DNA from: JAFMIT01 sp044341215
Lineage (GTDB): Bacteria; Actinomycetota; Actinomycetes; S36-B12; UBA5976
Direction: 5' to 3'
Assembly (NCBI GenBank): GCA_044341215.1
Contig: JBIISC010000007.1
Coordinates: forward strand, 1 to 43,255
DNA: 43,255 nucleotides
Shown piece after piece: positions 22,685-31,646 of this stretch (position 1 is its first letter; every line of letters starts with the position of its first letter). The notes beneath the pieces were generated by a model, which searched no databases, was not told the DNA's origin, and saw only the letters and a program-made list of their open reading frames with translations. The position numbers and the translations under genes are program-made.

Positions 22685-25600
22685 GTGTATCTCAAGAGTT
22701 TGACCCTAAAAGGGTTTAAATCTTTTGCATCCTCAACGACCCTTGAATTTGAACCTGGTATCACATGTGTGGTTGGTCCGAATGGTTCTGGTAAATCAAA
22801 TGTGGTTGATGCCCTTTCATGGGTAATGGGCGAGCAAGGCGCAAAATCTCTTCGCGGTGGCAAGATGGAAGACGTAATCTTCGCTGGCACCGTCGACAAA
22901 GCTCCACTTGGTCGCGCCGAAGTAATTCTCACCATCGATAATTCAGATGGCGCACTGCCAATTGATTACACCGAAGTCACGATCTCTCGAATCATGTTTC
23001 GAAACGGTGGATCCGAATACGCAATCAACGGCGAACATTGCAGATTGCTAGATATTCAAGAACTTTTATCAGACTCAGGCATCGGGCGTGAAATGCACGT
23101 CATCGTGGGTCAAGGTCAACTTGATTCAATTTTGCATGCAACTCCAGAAGAGCGACGCGGATTTATCGAAGAAGCTGCCGGAGTTTTAAAACATCGCAAG
23201 CGCAAAGAAAAAACTCTTCGCAAACTAGAAGCAATGCAAAGTAACCTGCTTCGTCTAAATGACTTAACTACTGAACTTCGGCGCCAGTTAACACCACTAG
23301 GCAAGCAGGCTGAAGTCGCACGTCGCGCCCAAGTAATTCAAATCGATGTCCGTGATTCAAAGTCCCGGTTGTATGCAGATGATTTGTTAACTCTTATGAA
23401 TGCACTAGCGGCTGAAGTGGCTGACGAAACCGCATTGCGTGAACGTAGAACCGAAGTTGAAAGCTCTTTGTCTGACTTGAAGTCACGCGAAGCAGTGCTA
23501 GATGCTGAAATTCGGGCGGATGCACCACTAATTACTAAGGCACAAGAAAACTGGTTCAAACTCTCTGGTTTGCGTGAACGTTTCATCAGCACATCCACTT
23601 TAGCTCAAGAACGAATCCGCATGCTTTCACCAGTCGAGGAAGAAGTCGTTGGCCGCGATCCTGAAGAATTAGATAACGAAGCTCGCACTGCTCGCATTGA
23701 AGCGGACACTCTCTCAGCTGAAGTTGAATCTGGCCGTAGTATTTTGCTCGATTCCACCAAGACTCGCAGTGAATCTGAAGCAGCTTTGGCAGAGGAAAAT
23801 CGCCGCATTCAAGAAATGCAGAAGATTGCAGCAGATCGCCGAGATGGTCTGACTCGTCTTGCGGGACAAATTGAAGCGATGAAACAGCGAATTGAAACTC
23901 GTAAGAATGAAATTGAAAAACTTCGTGGACAAATTTCAGGCGCAAAAGAACGTGCCGGAAATGCTCAACGAGAATTTCAAGCGCAAGAGGGAAAAATTTC
24001 TGGTCTTTCTGCAGGTGAAGAAAATCTAGATGCTGATTACGAAAAATCTTACAAAGAATTCTTAGATGCAGAAACTGCAGTTTCGCACTTGCAACGTGAA
24101 GAGGCAACTGCAGAACGAGATCGAGCCACCCTCACTGCACGAATCGAAGCTCTTGAAATGGCTGCATCAAAAGCAGGCGGAAGTACCGCTCTTCTTGCAG
24201 CAAGCGAAAAGGTTTCGGGAATTCTCGGAACAGTTGCAGCCTTAATCTCAGTCAAGAGTGGCTATGAAGATGCCGTAGCAACAGCACTTGGAGATTCAGC
24301 CGATGCAATAGCTGTTTCTAATGTTGATTCGGCACTAAACGCCATGAAGCTATTGAAAAATGATGTAGCTGGCCGAGCGGGTTTTGTAATTGCTGAAGCA
24401 AATGATGTGGGGGAAGATTTAGTAGGTCGTCGACTTCCAGACGGTGCAATAATGGCGATTGATGTTGTTGATTGCAATGAATCTTTGCGCAAGTCATTAA
24501 AAATCCTTTTGCGTGGTGTTGTAATTGTCGATGATCTAGAAATTGCACGCCAGATTGTCTTAGAACGTCCAGCTGCAATTGCTGTAACCAAGTTTGGTGA
24601 CATTCTCGGTCGGACTAGCGGATCTGGTGGCTCATCTACTGCAACGTCCCTATTGCAAATCCAAACAGCAATAAATGAGGCCAAAGCTTCTCGCGACAAA
24701 GCGGTGCATGATGTTGAGCGTTTGAAGTTCGAGCAAATCGCTGCGAATGAAAAACTCAAATCTGCTCAAAAAGCGTCTGATGCAACTTTGGCAGTCCTGC
24801 ATGATTCTGATGCCCACTTTGCAGCAGTTGCAGAATCTCTTGGCCAATTGAGTGCTGAAGTCAGAAATGCGAATGCCGAAGCTGAGCGTTTAGAGAATGC
24901 GGTTGCGTCATCTGAATCAGCGATTACTGCAGACGAACAAAGCCTCAGTGAACTAAATACTCGACTTATCGCTGCTGAAAATTCAACCGATGATTCCGAC
25001 CCAGACACAACTCTGCGAGATGTTTTCGCTGCCGATGTGGAATTACAGCGCCAGAAAGAAGTCGATGCGCGCTTACAAGTTCGAACAAGCGAAGAACGTC
25101 AACGAGCTGCGATTAGTCGGTCCGAAGAACTTGAACGTGCTGCTCGAGATGAACGGGAAAGCCGCCGCCGCTTTACCGAGCGCAAGGAACGTAGAGCTCG
25201 CGAAGTTTCCGTTGCTTCAGCAGTCGATAAGGGTGCACAAATATCACTTTCTTGGCTGGAAGTTGCACTAGAAGAAGCTTCCATTGAGCGCACCCAGGCT
25301 GAACTTGCTCGAGATGCTCGCGATATTGAAGTGGGACAGGTTCGAACTCAGATCCGCGATTTGTCAGCAGAACTCGATCGCCTTGTCAACGATGTGCACC
25401 GCGATGAGATGGCTCGCACCGAACAACGTTTGCGAATTGAAAATCTTGAAAATCGAATTGCAGAAGAACTTGGACTTGATGCCGAAACTTTGATTGCAGA
25501 ATTCGGACCAGACCAACTTGTTCCGCCAACCCCTCCAGCACCTGGTGATGAAGTAGATCCAAACGCAACATTGCCTGAGCCATACCCTTATATACGCGTG

Positions 25601-26257
25601 GAGCAAGAAAAGCGTTTGAAGACAGCCGAAAAGGCGATGAATTTGCTAGGCAAAGTTAATCCTTTGGCACTCGAAGAATTCTCTGCACTTGAAGAACGTC
25701 ATCGGTTCTTGAATGAACAATTAGATGACTTGCGCAAATCAAAGAATGACTTGATGTCAATTATCAAAGATGTTGACGAACGAGTTAAAGAAGTACTAAC
25801 TCTGGCATACGAAGACACTGCTAGAGAATTCGAATTAATCTTTGCGCGCCTATTCCCAGGTGGTGAAGGCCGATTAGTTTTGACCGATCCAGAAGACTTG
25901 TTGGTGTCCGGAATTGAAGTTGAAGCTCGTCCACCAGGAAAGAAACTAAAGCGATTGTCATTGCTATCTGGTGGTGAACGCTCACTCACTGCAGTCGCAT
26001 TCCTTGTAGCAATCTTTAAAGCCCGCCCAAGCCCGTTCTATGTAATGGACGAAGTCGAAGCCGCTTTGGACGACGTGAACCTCGGTCGCTTGATTGATGT
26101 GATGAAAGAACTTCAAGATAACTCGCAATTGATTGTCATTACTCACCAGAAGCGTACAATGGAAATTGCAGATGCACTTTATGGTGTGACTATGCGTGGC
26201 GATGGCGTATCAGCAGTAATTAGCCAACGGCTTTCAGAAGTCCAAAGCGAGTTTTAG
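22685..26257 (+). CDS. smc: Chromosome segregation protein SMC
   Basis: The 1190-aa SMC ATPase folds chromosomal DNA and works with ScpA/ScpB. Walker A GPNGSGKSN (~32-40) follows the start MYLKSLTLKGFKSF. Two long coiled coils (~165-495 and ~660-1000, rich in Glu, Arg, Ala) flank a hinge domain (~505-640, SGILGTVAALISVKSGYE onwards). The ABC signature LSGGERSLTAVAFL is near residue 1097, with Walker B FYVMDEVEAALDD following. The GTG start has GGGAG (22672-22676) as SD. ftsY follows 5 nt after the stop. Confidence 0.97.
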   Translation: MYLKSLTLKGFKSFASSTTLEFEPGITCVVGPNGSGKSNVVDALSWVMGEQGAKSLRGGKMEDVIFAGTVDKAPLGRAEVILTIDNSDGALPIDYTEVTISRIMFRNGGSEYAINGEHCRLLDIQELLSDSGIGREMHVIVGQGQLDSILHATPEERRGFIEEAAGVLKHRKRKEKTLRKLEAMQSNLLRLNDLTTELRRQLTPLGKQAEVARRAQVIQIDVRDSKSRLYADDLLTLMNALAAEVADETALRERRTEVESSLSDLKSREAVLDAEIRADAPLITKAQENWFKLSGLRERFISTSTLAQERIRMLSPVEEEVVGRDPEELDNEARTARIEADTLSAEVESGRSILLDSTKTRSESEAALAEENRRIQEMQKIAADRRDGLTRLAGQIEAMKQRIETRKNEIEKLRGQISGAKERAGNAQREFQAQEGKISGLSAGEENLDADYEKSYKEFLDAETAVSHLQREEATAERDRATLTARIEALEMAASKAGGSTALLAASEKVSGILGTVAALISVKSGYEDAVATALGDSADAIAVSNVDSALNAMKLLKNDVAGRAGFVIAEANDVGEDLVGRRLPDGAIMAIDVVDCNESLRKSLKILLRGVVIVDDLEIARQIVLERPAAIAVTKFGDILGRTSGSGGSSTATSLLQIQTAINEAKASRDKAVHDVERLKFEQIAANEKLKSAQKASDATLAVLHDSDAHFAAVAESLGQLSAEVRNANAEAERLENAVASSESAITADEQSLSELNTRLIAAENSTDDSDPDTTLRDVFAADVELQRQKEVDARLQVRTSEERQRAAISRSEELERAARDERESRRRFTERKERRAREVSVASAVDKGAQISLSWLEVALEEASIERTQAELARDARDIEVGQVRTQIRDLSAELDRLVNDVHRDEMARTEQRLRIENLENRIAEELGLDAETLIAEFGPDQLVPPTPPAPGDEVDPNATLPEPYPYIRVEQEKRLKTAEKAMNLLGKVNPLALEEFSALEERHRFLNEQLDDLRKSKNDLMSIIKDVDERVKEVLTLAYEDTAREFELIFARLFPGGEGRLVLTDPEDLLVSGIEVEARPPGKKLKRLSLLSGGERSLTAVAFLVAIFKARPSPFYVMDEVEAALDDVNLGRLIDVMKELQDNSQLIVITHQKRTMEIADALYGVTMRGDGVSAVISQRLSEVQSEF

Positions 26258-26262
26258 TCACC

Positions 26263-27291
26263 ATGTTGCTCAGAAGGTGGAAGAAGAATCAATCTTCTAC
26301 TGACAGTGCCCATGAAAGTTCTTCACAAGAAAACCCACCAAAGAATTCATCTTCACAAGAAAACCAAACACTAGAAACTCCAGCACAAGAAATCCCAGTA
26401 ACAGAACCTTCAGATCTGGGTAAAAAGATATCTTGGAAAAATTCTGCACTTTCATCTATGTTCAAATCTGCATTTGGCAAAACTGATGAAGTGGCATTTA
26501 GTGACATTGAAGAAGCGTTATTGATGGCAGATGTCGGTGTTGATGCAACAACGCAGATTTTGGATCGCGTTCGTAAGACTGCAGGACGTGCTGCGAATTC
26601 AGATAGTTTGCAAAACGCTGTGCGGAATGTGCTGTTAGAAATTTTGGCAGAACTTCCTGATCGAAGTCTTGGAATGAATGAAGATGGTCAATCTGTGATT
26701 GTTATCGTTGGAGTAAACGGAACTGGTAAGACCACCACAGTTGGGAAGATGGCTTTTCAGTTTAACCAATTGGGAAAGAAAGTTGTAGTTGGAGCTGCCG
26801 ACACTTTTCGGGCCGCCGCTGCAGATCAATTAGAAACTTGGGCGTTGAAAAGCAATGCAACGATTGTGCGGGGCGTTGAAAATGGTGATCCAGCATCAGT
26901 GGCGTTCGAAACTGTGGCAAAAGGTGTTGAACTAGGCGCGGATGTAATCATTGTTGATACTGCAGGACGGTTACAGAACAAATCCACTCTTATGGAGGAA
27001 TTGTCCAAGGTCATTAGAGTTATTGAACGCAAAGCTCCCGTTACTGAAACTCTTCTCGTCCTCGATGCAACCACCGGCCAAAATGGTCTGAATCAAGCTG
27101 AGGTTTTCGGTCAAAGCGTGAATCTGACGGGCATTGTGCTCACAAAATTCGATGGCACGGCCAAAGGTGGCATTGTCTTTGCCGTCCAGCAACGTCTTGG
27201 GGTGCCAGTGAAGTTGGTTGGAATTGGCGAGAATGCAGACGACTTAATCTCCTTCAATGCCATGGAATTTGTCGATTCGCTGCTCTCATAA
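26263..27291 (+). CDS. ftsY: Signal recognition particle receptor FtsY
   Basis: The 342-aa SRP-type GTPase docks ribosome-SRP complexes at the membrane. A short hydrophilic N-terminal region rich in Ser, Gln and Glu (~8-50, with a duplicated SSSQEN) takes the place of the longer acidic domain of E. coli. An NG domain follows: GVNGTGKTTTVGKMA (G1), AADTFRAAAADQL, DTAGRLQNK (G3), TKFDGTAKGG (G4) and GVGIGE-type VGIGENADDL (G5). ATG 26263 lies 5 nt after smc. The SRP partner Ffh is encoded 4.4 kb downstream. Confidence 0.96.
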   Translation: MLLRRWKKNQSSTDSAHESSSQENPPKNSSSQENQTLETPAQEIPVTEPSDLGKKISWKNSALSSMFKSAFGKTDEVAFSDIEEALLMADVGVDATTQILDRVRKTAGRAANSDSLQNAVRNVLLEILAELPDRSLGMNEDGQSVIVIVGVNGTGKTTTVGKMAFQFNQLGKKVVVGAADTFRAAAADQLETWALKSNATIVRGVENGDPASVAFETVAKGVELGADVIIVDTAGRLQNKSTLMEELSKVIRVIERKAPVTETLLVLDATTGQNGLNQAEVFGQSVNLTGIVLTKFDGTAKGGIVFAVQQRLGVPVKLVGIGENADDLISFNAMEFVDSLLS

Positions 27292-27311
27292 TTGCGATTC
27301 CTGAAACATTC

Positions 27312-27369
27312 GTAACATTCAAGATACAAACCTTTTACACAAAACCCAGTTCTGTCACACTCTCGCAAC
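27312..27369 (+). promoter_or_regulatory. GlnR-like boxes upstream of amt
   Basis: GTAAC-N6-GATAC (27312-27327) and GTCAC-N6-GCAAC (27354-27369) both match the a-site/b-site plan GTNAC-N6-GAAAC of actinobacterial GlnR with one mismatch each. A further TTTAC half-site (27334-27338) keeps the 11-nt step after the first box. This is the expected nitrogen-control position for amt-glnB-glnD. The link to GlnR is an inference from the motif. Confidence 0.6.
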
Positions 27370-27447
27370 CTAATTAGACCCAAGCCTGAAACACATAACC
27401 GCCATATTTCGCCCGTACTTTCCACTACATAAGAAAGCGGGTGCAAA

Positions 27448-28761
27448 ATGCCGGAACTAAACACCGGTGATACCGCCTGGGTGTTAGCGAGCGCCGCTTT
27501 GGTTTTGCTAATGACTCCGGGTCTTGCCTTTTTCTACGGCGGCATGGTTAGAGCTAAGAGTGTCCTCAACATGATGATGATGTCTTTTGCTTCGATTGCT
27601 GTAGTTAGCGTCCTTTGGGTCTTCTACGGTTACTCACTCGCCTTTGGTGACTCTGGAAGCCCTTGGTATGGATCATTTGAGTTATCGGGTTTATCAAGCG
27701 TCGTTAATGACTTAACAGCAAACGGTGCTATCTATCCAATTCCAGTTCTTGCATTTGCTGCTTTCCAACTTATGTTCGCTGTCATTACTCCTGCACTAAT
27801 TTCTGGAGCAATTGCAGATCGTGCGAAGTTTGCAACTTGGGTTGTCTTTGTTGCAATCTGGGTAACAGTTGTTTATTTCCCAGTCGCACACTGGGTATTC
27901 GATTTTGGTGGCACCGACGCAACCGGCGCTGGTTATTTAGCAGGCAAAGGTGTTCTTGACTTTGCTGGTGGAACTGCGGTTCACATCAACGCTGGTGCGG
28001 CTGGTTTGGCACTTGCTTTGGTGCTTGGAAAACGAGTTGGTTTTAAAAAGGAGCCAATGCGTCCACACTCACTGCCACTTGTATTACTTGGAGCAGGTTT
28101 ACTTTGGTTCGGTTGGTTCGGTTTCAATGCCGGATCTGCACTTGGTGCAAACGGAACCGCAGCAATTGCGTTCATGAATACCCAAGTTGCAACTGCCGCT
28201 GCATTAGCTGGTTGGTTGATTGTTGAAAAGATTCGCGATGGGCATCCAACGTCACTTGGTGCGGCATCCGGCGCAGTTGCAGGTTTAGTTGCAATTACAC
28301 CGGCTTGCGCGTTTGTTGCTCCTTGGGCTGCAGTGGTAATCGGATTGATTGCAGGCATTCTTTGCGCACTAGCAGTTGGATTGAAATACAAGTTCAACTA
28401 CGACGACTCACTTGACGTTGTTGGTGTTCACTTGGTTGGCGGTTTATGGGGAACGCTTTCAATCGGCTTCTTCGGAACCACCGCAATCACTAGCTGGGGC
28501 GCAAATGGACTGTTATACGGTGGCGGAACTGAATTGCTCATCAAGCAAGCTACAGGTGCACTAACCGTGTTGGCTTACTCATTCACGGTCACCTTGATTC
28601 TCGGATTCTTGCTTGAAAAGACAATTGGTTTCCGCATCAGCCGTGATGAAGAAGTTGAAGGTGTTGACTTAACTTCACATGCTGAATCAGCATATGAAAT
28701 TGATAACCGAGCCGGTGCTGGTCTTGGTGGAATTCTCACAAGTATTCGGTCGGAGGGCTGA
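27448..28761 (+). CDS. amt: Ammonium transporter
   Basis: The 437-aa AmtB/Mep-type channel for ammonium or ammonia has about 11 TM helices. The twin pore histidines lie at His179 (GTAVHINAGAAGLALA) and His328 (VVGVHLVGGLWG). Other family motifs are TPGLAFFYGGMVRAKSVLN near the N-terminus and LWFGWFGFNAGSA. A short cytoplasmic tail ends the protein. ATG 27448 has a GCGGG-type SD. PII (glnB) follows after 1 nt, the common amt-PII pairing in which PII blocks the channel when nitrogen is plentiful. GlnR-like boxes lie upstream. Confidence 0.96.
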   Translation: MPELNTGDTAWVLASAALVLLMTPGLAFFYGGMVRAKSVLNMMMMSFASIAVVSVLWVFYGYSLAFGDSGSPWYGSFELSGLSSVVNDLTANGAIYPIPVLAFAAFQLMFAVITPALISGAIADRAKFATWVVFVAIWVTVVYFPVAHWVFDFGGTDATGAGYLAGKGVLDFAGGTAVHINAGAAGLALALVLGKRVGFKKEPMRPHSLPLVLLGAGLLWFGWFGFNAGSALGANGTAAIAFMNTQVATAAALAGWLIVEKIRDGHPTSLGAASGAVAGLVAITPACAFVAPWAAVVIGLIAGILCALAVGLKYKFNYDDSLDVVGVHLVGGLWGTLSIGFFGTTAITSWGANGLLYGGGTELLIKQATGALTVLAYSFTVTLILGFLLEKTIGFRISRDEEVEGVDLTSHAESAYEIDNRAGAGLGGILTSIRSEG

Positions 28762-28762
28762 C

Positions 28763-29101
28763 ATGAAATTAATTACCGCAATCGTTAAACCATTCAAATT
28801 AGAAGAGATCAAAAGTGCCTTGGAAGGTCAAGGAGTCAATGGTCTTACTGTCTCTGAAGCTAGTGGTTTCGGCCGTCAACGTGGACACACTGAGGTTTAT
28901 CGTGGCGCTGAATACACAGTGGATTTGATTCCAAAAGTTCGAGTTGAAATTTTGGTTGATGACGAAGACGTTGACAAGGTATTGGATGCCATTGTTGCTG
29001 TAGCGCAAACTGGTCGAATTGGTGATGGCAAGGTCTGGGTTATCCCAGTCGAACAAGTCATCCGAGTTCGCACTGGTGAACGCGGTTCTGCTGCACTATA
29101 A
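28763..29101 (+). CDS. glnB: Nitrogen regulatory protein PII
   Basis: The 112-aa trimeric sensor of ATP/ADP and 2-oxoglutarate contains the T-loop GRQRGHTEVYRGAEYTVDLIPK (split here as GRQRGHTEVYRG, then AEYTVDLIPK), with modifiable Tyr51. The B-loop is TGRIGDGKVWVIPVE, and KLITAIVKPFKLEEIK is the PII start. ATG 28763 with SD GGAGG (28752-28756) is one base after the amt stop. An in-frame upstream start inside amt is not PII-like. GlnD, the modifying enzyme, is the next gene; in actinobacteria it adenylylates Tyr51. Confidence 0.97.
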   Translation: MKLITAIVKPFKLEEIKSALEGQGVNGLTVSEASGFGRQRGHTEVYRGAEYTVDLIPKVRVEILVDDEDVDKVLDAIVAVAQTGRIGDGKVWVIPVEQVIRVRTGERGSAAL

Positions 29102-29179
29102 ATTCAGTTTCAACGTGAATTGTGTTTCAAAGTAAATTCAGTTTCGAAGAAAAAACAGTCTTAGAAGTCATTTTCCTCT

Positions 29180-29207
29180 GGTTGGGGTGGAGAAATCCAC
29201 CCCAACC
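29180..29207 (+). terminator. Perfect 12-bp hairpin after glnB
   Basis: GGTTGGGGTGGA (29180-29191) and TCCACCCCAACC (29196-29207) enclose a GAAA tetraloop. The tail CTCTCCTTTGT is pyrimidine-rich rather than a clean T run. It most likely ends or protects the 3' end of the amt-glnB mRNA. A 13-bp direct repeat TAAATTCAGTTTC lies upstream at 29099-29111 (over the glnB stop) and 29133-29145. Confidence 0.7.
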
Positions 29208-29264
29208 CTCTCCTTTGTATGTGCTCCTGTGTTTATACGCACTCGTTGTTTATAGTTGGTTGAT

Positions 29265-31583
29265 ATGTTTCTAGAAAAGCGCAAACTCTTGGTCGGTGCC
29301 GATGTGGCGCCGTCTAAAGAAAATCGCATTGCAATCTCCGAGATAACAGACGAGTGGTTGAGTTCGCTTGCAAAAACAGCCGGCTTCGACAAACTTAAAG
29401 TGGCCTTGGTAGCTATTGGCGGCTACGGAAGAAAAGAATTATGCGCTGGTAGCGACTTAGATATTTTGTTATTGCATCACCAATCGGAAAAACCTGAAGA
29501 AATAGCTCGTCTTGCAGATGCAATTTGGTATCCAGTTTGGGACTCTGGGATTTCACTCGATCACTCGGTTCGCGACGTCTCACAAGTTCGGCGGATGGCG
29601 AGTGCAGATTTCAAAGTTGTCTTGGGATTACTCGATGCGAGAGTCATTTATGGTGACGAACAGTTGCTGAACGAAGTTCGAGCGAGTGTGTTAGCAGATT
29701 GGCGCTCGTTTTCGCAGGAAAGACTGCTTGAGCTGCAACAAAGTGCAATGGACAGAAAACAGAGATTTGGAGATATTGCACATTTACTAGAGCCAGACAT
29801 TAAGGAAAGTTATGGTGGTTTGCGTGAAGCCACCATTTTGCGATCTATTGCTGCAAGTTGGATTACCGATGTTAATCGAGAAAGAATAGATGAGGCTCAT
29901 CAAACTCTTCTTGATGTTAGAGACGCCTTACATCGGGTCACTGGACGTTCAACTGACAAATTGACTATGCATGAACAAAGTGATGTTGCAAAACTGTTAG
30001 GTCTGGAATCAGACGATGTTTTGTTGCGGAAAGTTTCAATGGCTGGCCGTGCGCTTGCGTATGAATCGGACATGGCATGGGCTCGAGTCCAAAAAGTAAC
30101 GACCAAGAAGTCTTTGTTTAAATCTAGGAAAATCGCTAAAGACTTTCGTGCACCTTTGGCTGATGGAGTAGTAGTTCAAGATGAAGAAGTTGTTCTCGCA
30201 AGAGATGCAAACCCGGTCACTGATTCTGGTTTAGGTTGGCGAGTTGCAGCAGCAGCTAGTCAAGCTGGTTTGCCAGTGTCACAAGCAACTTTGAGTCGGC
30301 TGAAAAATGAATTAGCGCCGATGCCAAAACCGTGGCCTAAAGAAGCACTTAATTCTCTGGTTTCCTTTTTAGGTTCTGGCCCAGCGCTAATACAGGTTTG
30401 GGAAGCTTTCGATCAAAATGGTTTGATAAATGATCTACTTCCACTTTGGCAACCAATGCAGGCAACACCTCAACGAAATGCTTTACATATTTACACAGTA
30501 GATCGGCACTCGATTGAATGCGTAGTCCAAGCATCCATCTTGAGCCGAATGGTTTCTAGACCCGATTTACTTCTAGTTGGCGCACTTTTCCATGACATCG
30601 GTAAGCCACATGAGGGAGATCACAGCATTGTTGGTGCTGATTTGATGAAGGAAATCGCAGTAACTCTTGGTTTCAATAAAGTTGATGCTAAAACTCTTTG
30701 CGAAATGGTTCGCTTGCATCTTTTGATCCCAGAAGTAGCAACAAGGCGAGACTTAGAAGAGCCAGCAACAATCGACTTGGTGGCAAATCAAGTTGTAGAT
30801 CTAAACCTGCTTGAATTACTTCATAACTTAACAATTGCTGACTCGAAGGCAACTTCAGAACACACTTGGAGCGAATGGAAAGCCAGCTTGGTCTCTCAAT
30901 TGGTAGCCAGAGTTGAGGCAAGATTTGTTGGTAAAGAATTGCCAAGTTCCCAAGGTTTAGAAATCACATTTCCTTTCACTCCAAGCAAAGAGACTGAAAT
31001 ATCAGTTGTGAACTTGGGTTCTCAAAGTGACATCTTCATTGCCACCGAAGACCGGGTGGGATTGGTGGCTGACGTTGCGGGAGCACTCAGAGTTCTGCGT
31101 CTAGACATTAAGTCGGCTCAGTTTGAAACAAACGATGGAATCGCACTTCAGCACTGGCAGGTAATCCCATTATTTGGAGATGCGCCGGAGACAAAGAAAA
31201 TTGTTCTTGAATTACAGATTGCAATGAACAATCCGGAAATGGTTTTTAAAGCAATGCAAAAAGTGAAGTCACCACGGGTTCAGCGAGGCTTTACTCCACC
31301 AAAACCGCGTGTGAGATTTGTTGATGGCGCATCTAGTCGATCTGATGTCTTTGAAGTTCGAGCACACGACGAATCGGCTCTATTGCACCGGATCGCCCAG
31401 ATAGTTGCGATGGAAAAATTGACCATAAACGCGGCTCGCATCGACACCATTGGTAGTGAAGTAGTAGACGTCCTTTATCTCACAACCAGCACTGGTGGTC
31501 AGCTAGAAGAGACAACAAAAAGTGGGCTGATATTTAAAGTTGAGGCTGAACTCCTTCAACCTATCGAGGTTGACCCAAGCTAG
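29265..31583 (+). CDS. glnD: PII uridylyl/adenylyltransferase GlnD
   Basis: The 772-aa bifunctional enzyme modifies and demodifies PII according to glutamine level. The N-terminal nucleotidyltransferase domain has GGYGRKELCAGSDLDILLLH, with Asp64 and Asp66 in the GSDLD motif. A GlnD helical linker follows, then an HD hydrolase domain LFHDIGKPHEGDHSIVGA (~441-458) and two C-terminal ACT domains (from ~588 and ~693). It is shorter than the ~890-aa E. coli enzyme, usual for actinobacteria. I use ATG 29265; a TTG three codons upstream is possible. TATAGT (29251-29256) 8 nt before ATG and the lack of an SD suggest its own near-leaderless promoter. Confidence 0.94.
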   Translation: MFLEKRKLLVGADVAPSKENRIAISEITDEWLSSLAKTAGFDKLKVALVAIGGYGRKELCAGSDLDILLLHHQSEKPEEIARLADAIWYPVWDSGISLDHSVRDVSQVRRMASADFKVVLGLLDARVIYGDEQLLNEVRASVLADWRSFSQERLLELQQSAMDRKQRFGDIAHLLEPDIKESYGGLREATILRSIAASWITDVNRERIDEAHQTLLDVRDALHRVTGRSTDKLTMHEQSDVAKLLGLESDDVLLRKVSMAGRALAYESDMAWARVQKVTTKKSLFKSRKIAKDFRAPLADGVVVQDEEVVLARDANPVTDSGLGWRVAAAASQAGLPVSQATLSRLKNELAPMPKPWPKEALNSLVSFLGSGPALIQVWEAFDQNGLINDLLPLWQPMQATPQRNALHIYTVDRHSIECVVQASILSRMVSRPDLLLVGALFHDIGKPHEGDHSIVGADLMKEIAVTLGFNKVDAKTLCEMVRLHLLIPEVATRRDLEEPATIDLVANQVVDLNLLELLHNLTIADSKATSEHTWSEWKASLVSQLVARVEARFVGKELPSSQGLEITFPFTPSKETEISVVNLGSQSDIFIATEDRVGLVADVAGALRVLRLDIKSAQFETNDGIALQHWQVIPLFGDAPETKKIVLELQIAMNNPEMVFKAMQKVKSPRVQRGFTPPKPRVRFVDGASSRSDVFEVRAHDESALLHRIAQIVAMEKLTINAARIDTIGSEVVDVLYLTTSTGGQLEETTKSGLIFKVEAELLQPIEVDPS

Positions 31584-31604
31584 ACCTTAGCTAGACCCAA
31601 GCTA
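31572..31604 (+). repeat. Three 11-bp tandem units across the glnD stop codon
   Basis: GACCCAAGCTA (31572-31582), GACCTTAGCTA (31583-31593) and GACCCAAGCTA (31594-31604) are head to tail with exactly 11-bp period. The first holds most of the glnD stop codon TAG. Confidence 0.85.
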
Positions 31605-31646
31605 GAAAGACTGCCTTTACCATTAGCCCCTATTTCGGAGGCAAAT

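Noticed and set aside
28679..28762. Upstream extension of glnB inside amt
   Set aside because: PII proteins begin MKLITAIVKP; ATG 28763 has its own SD.
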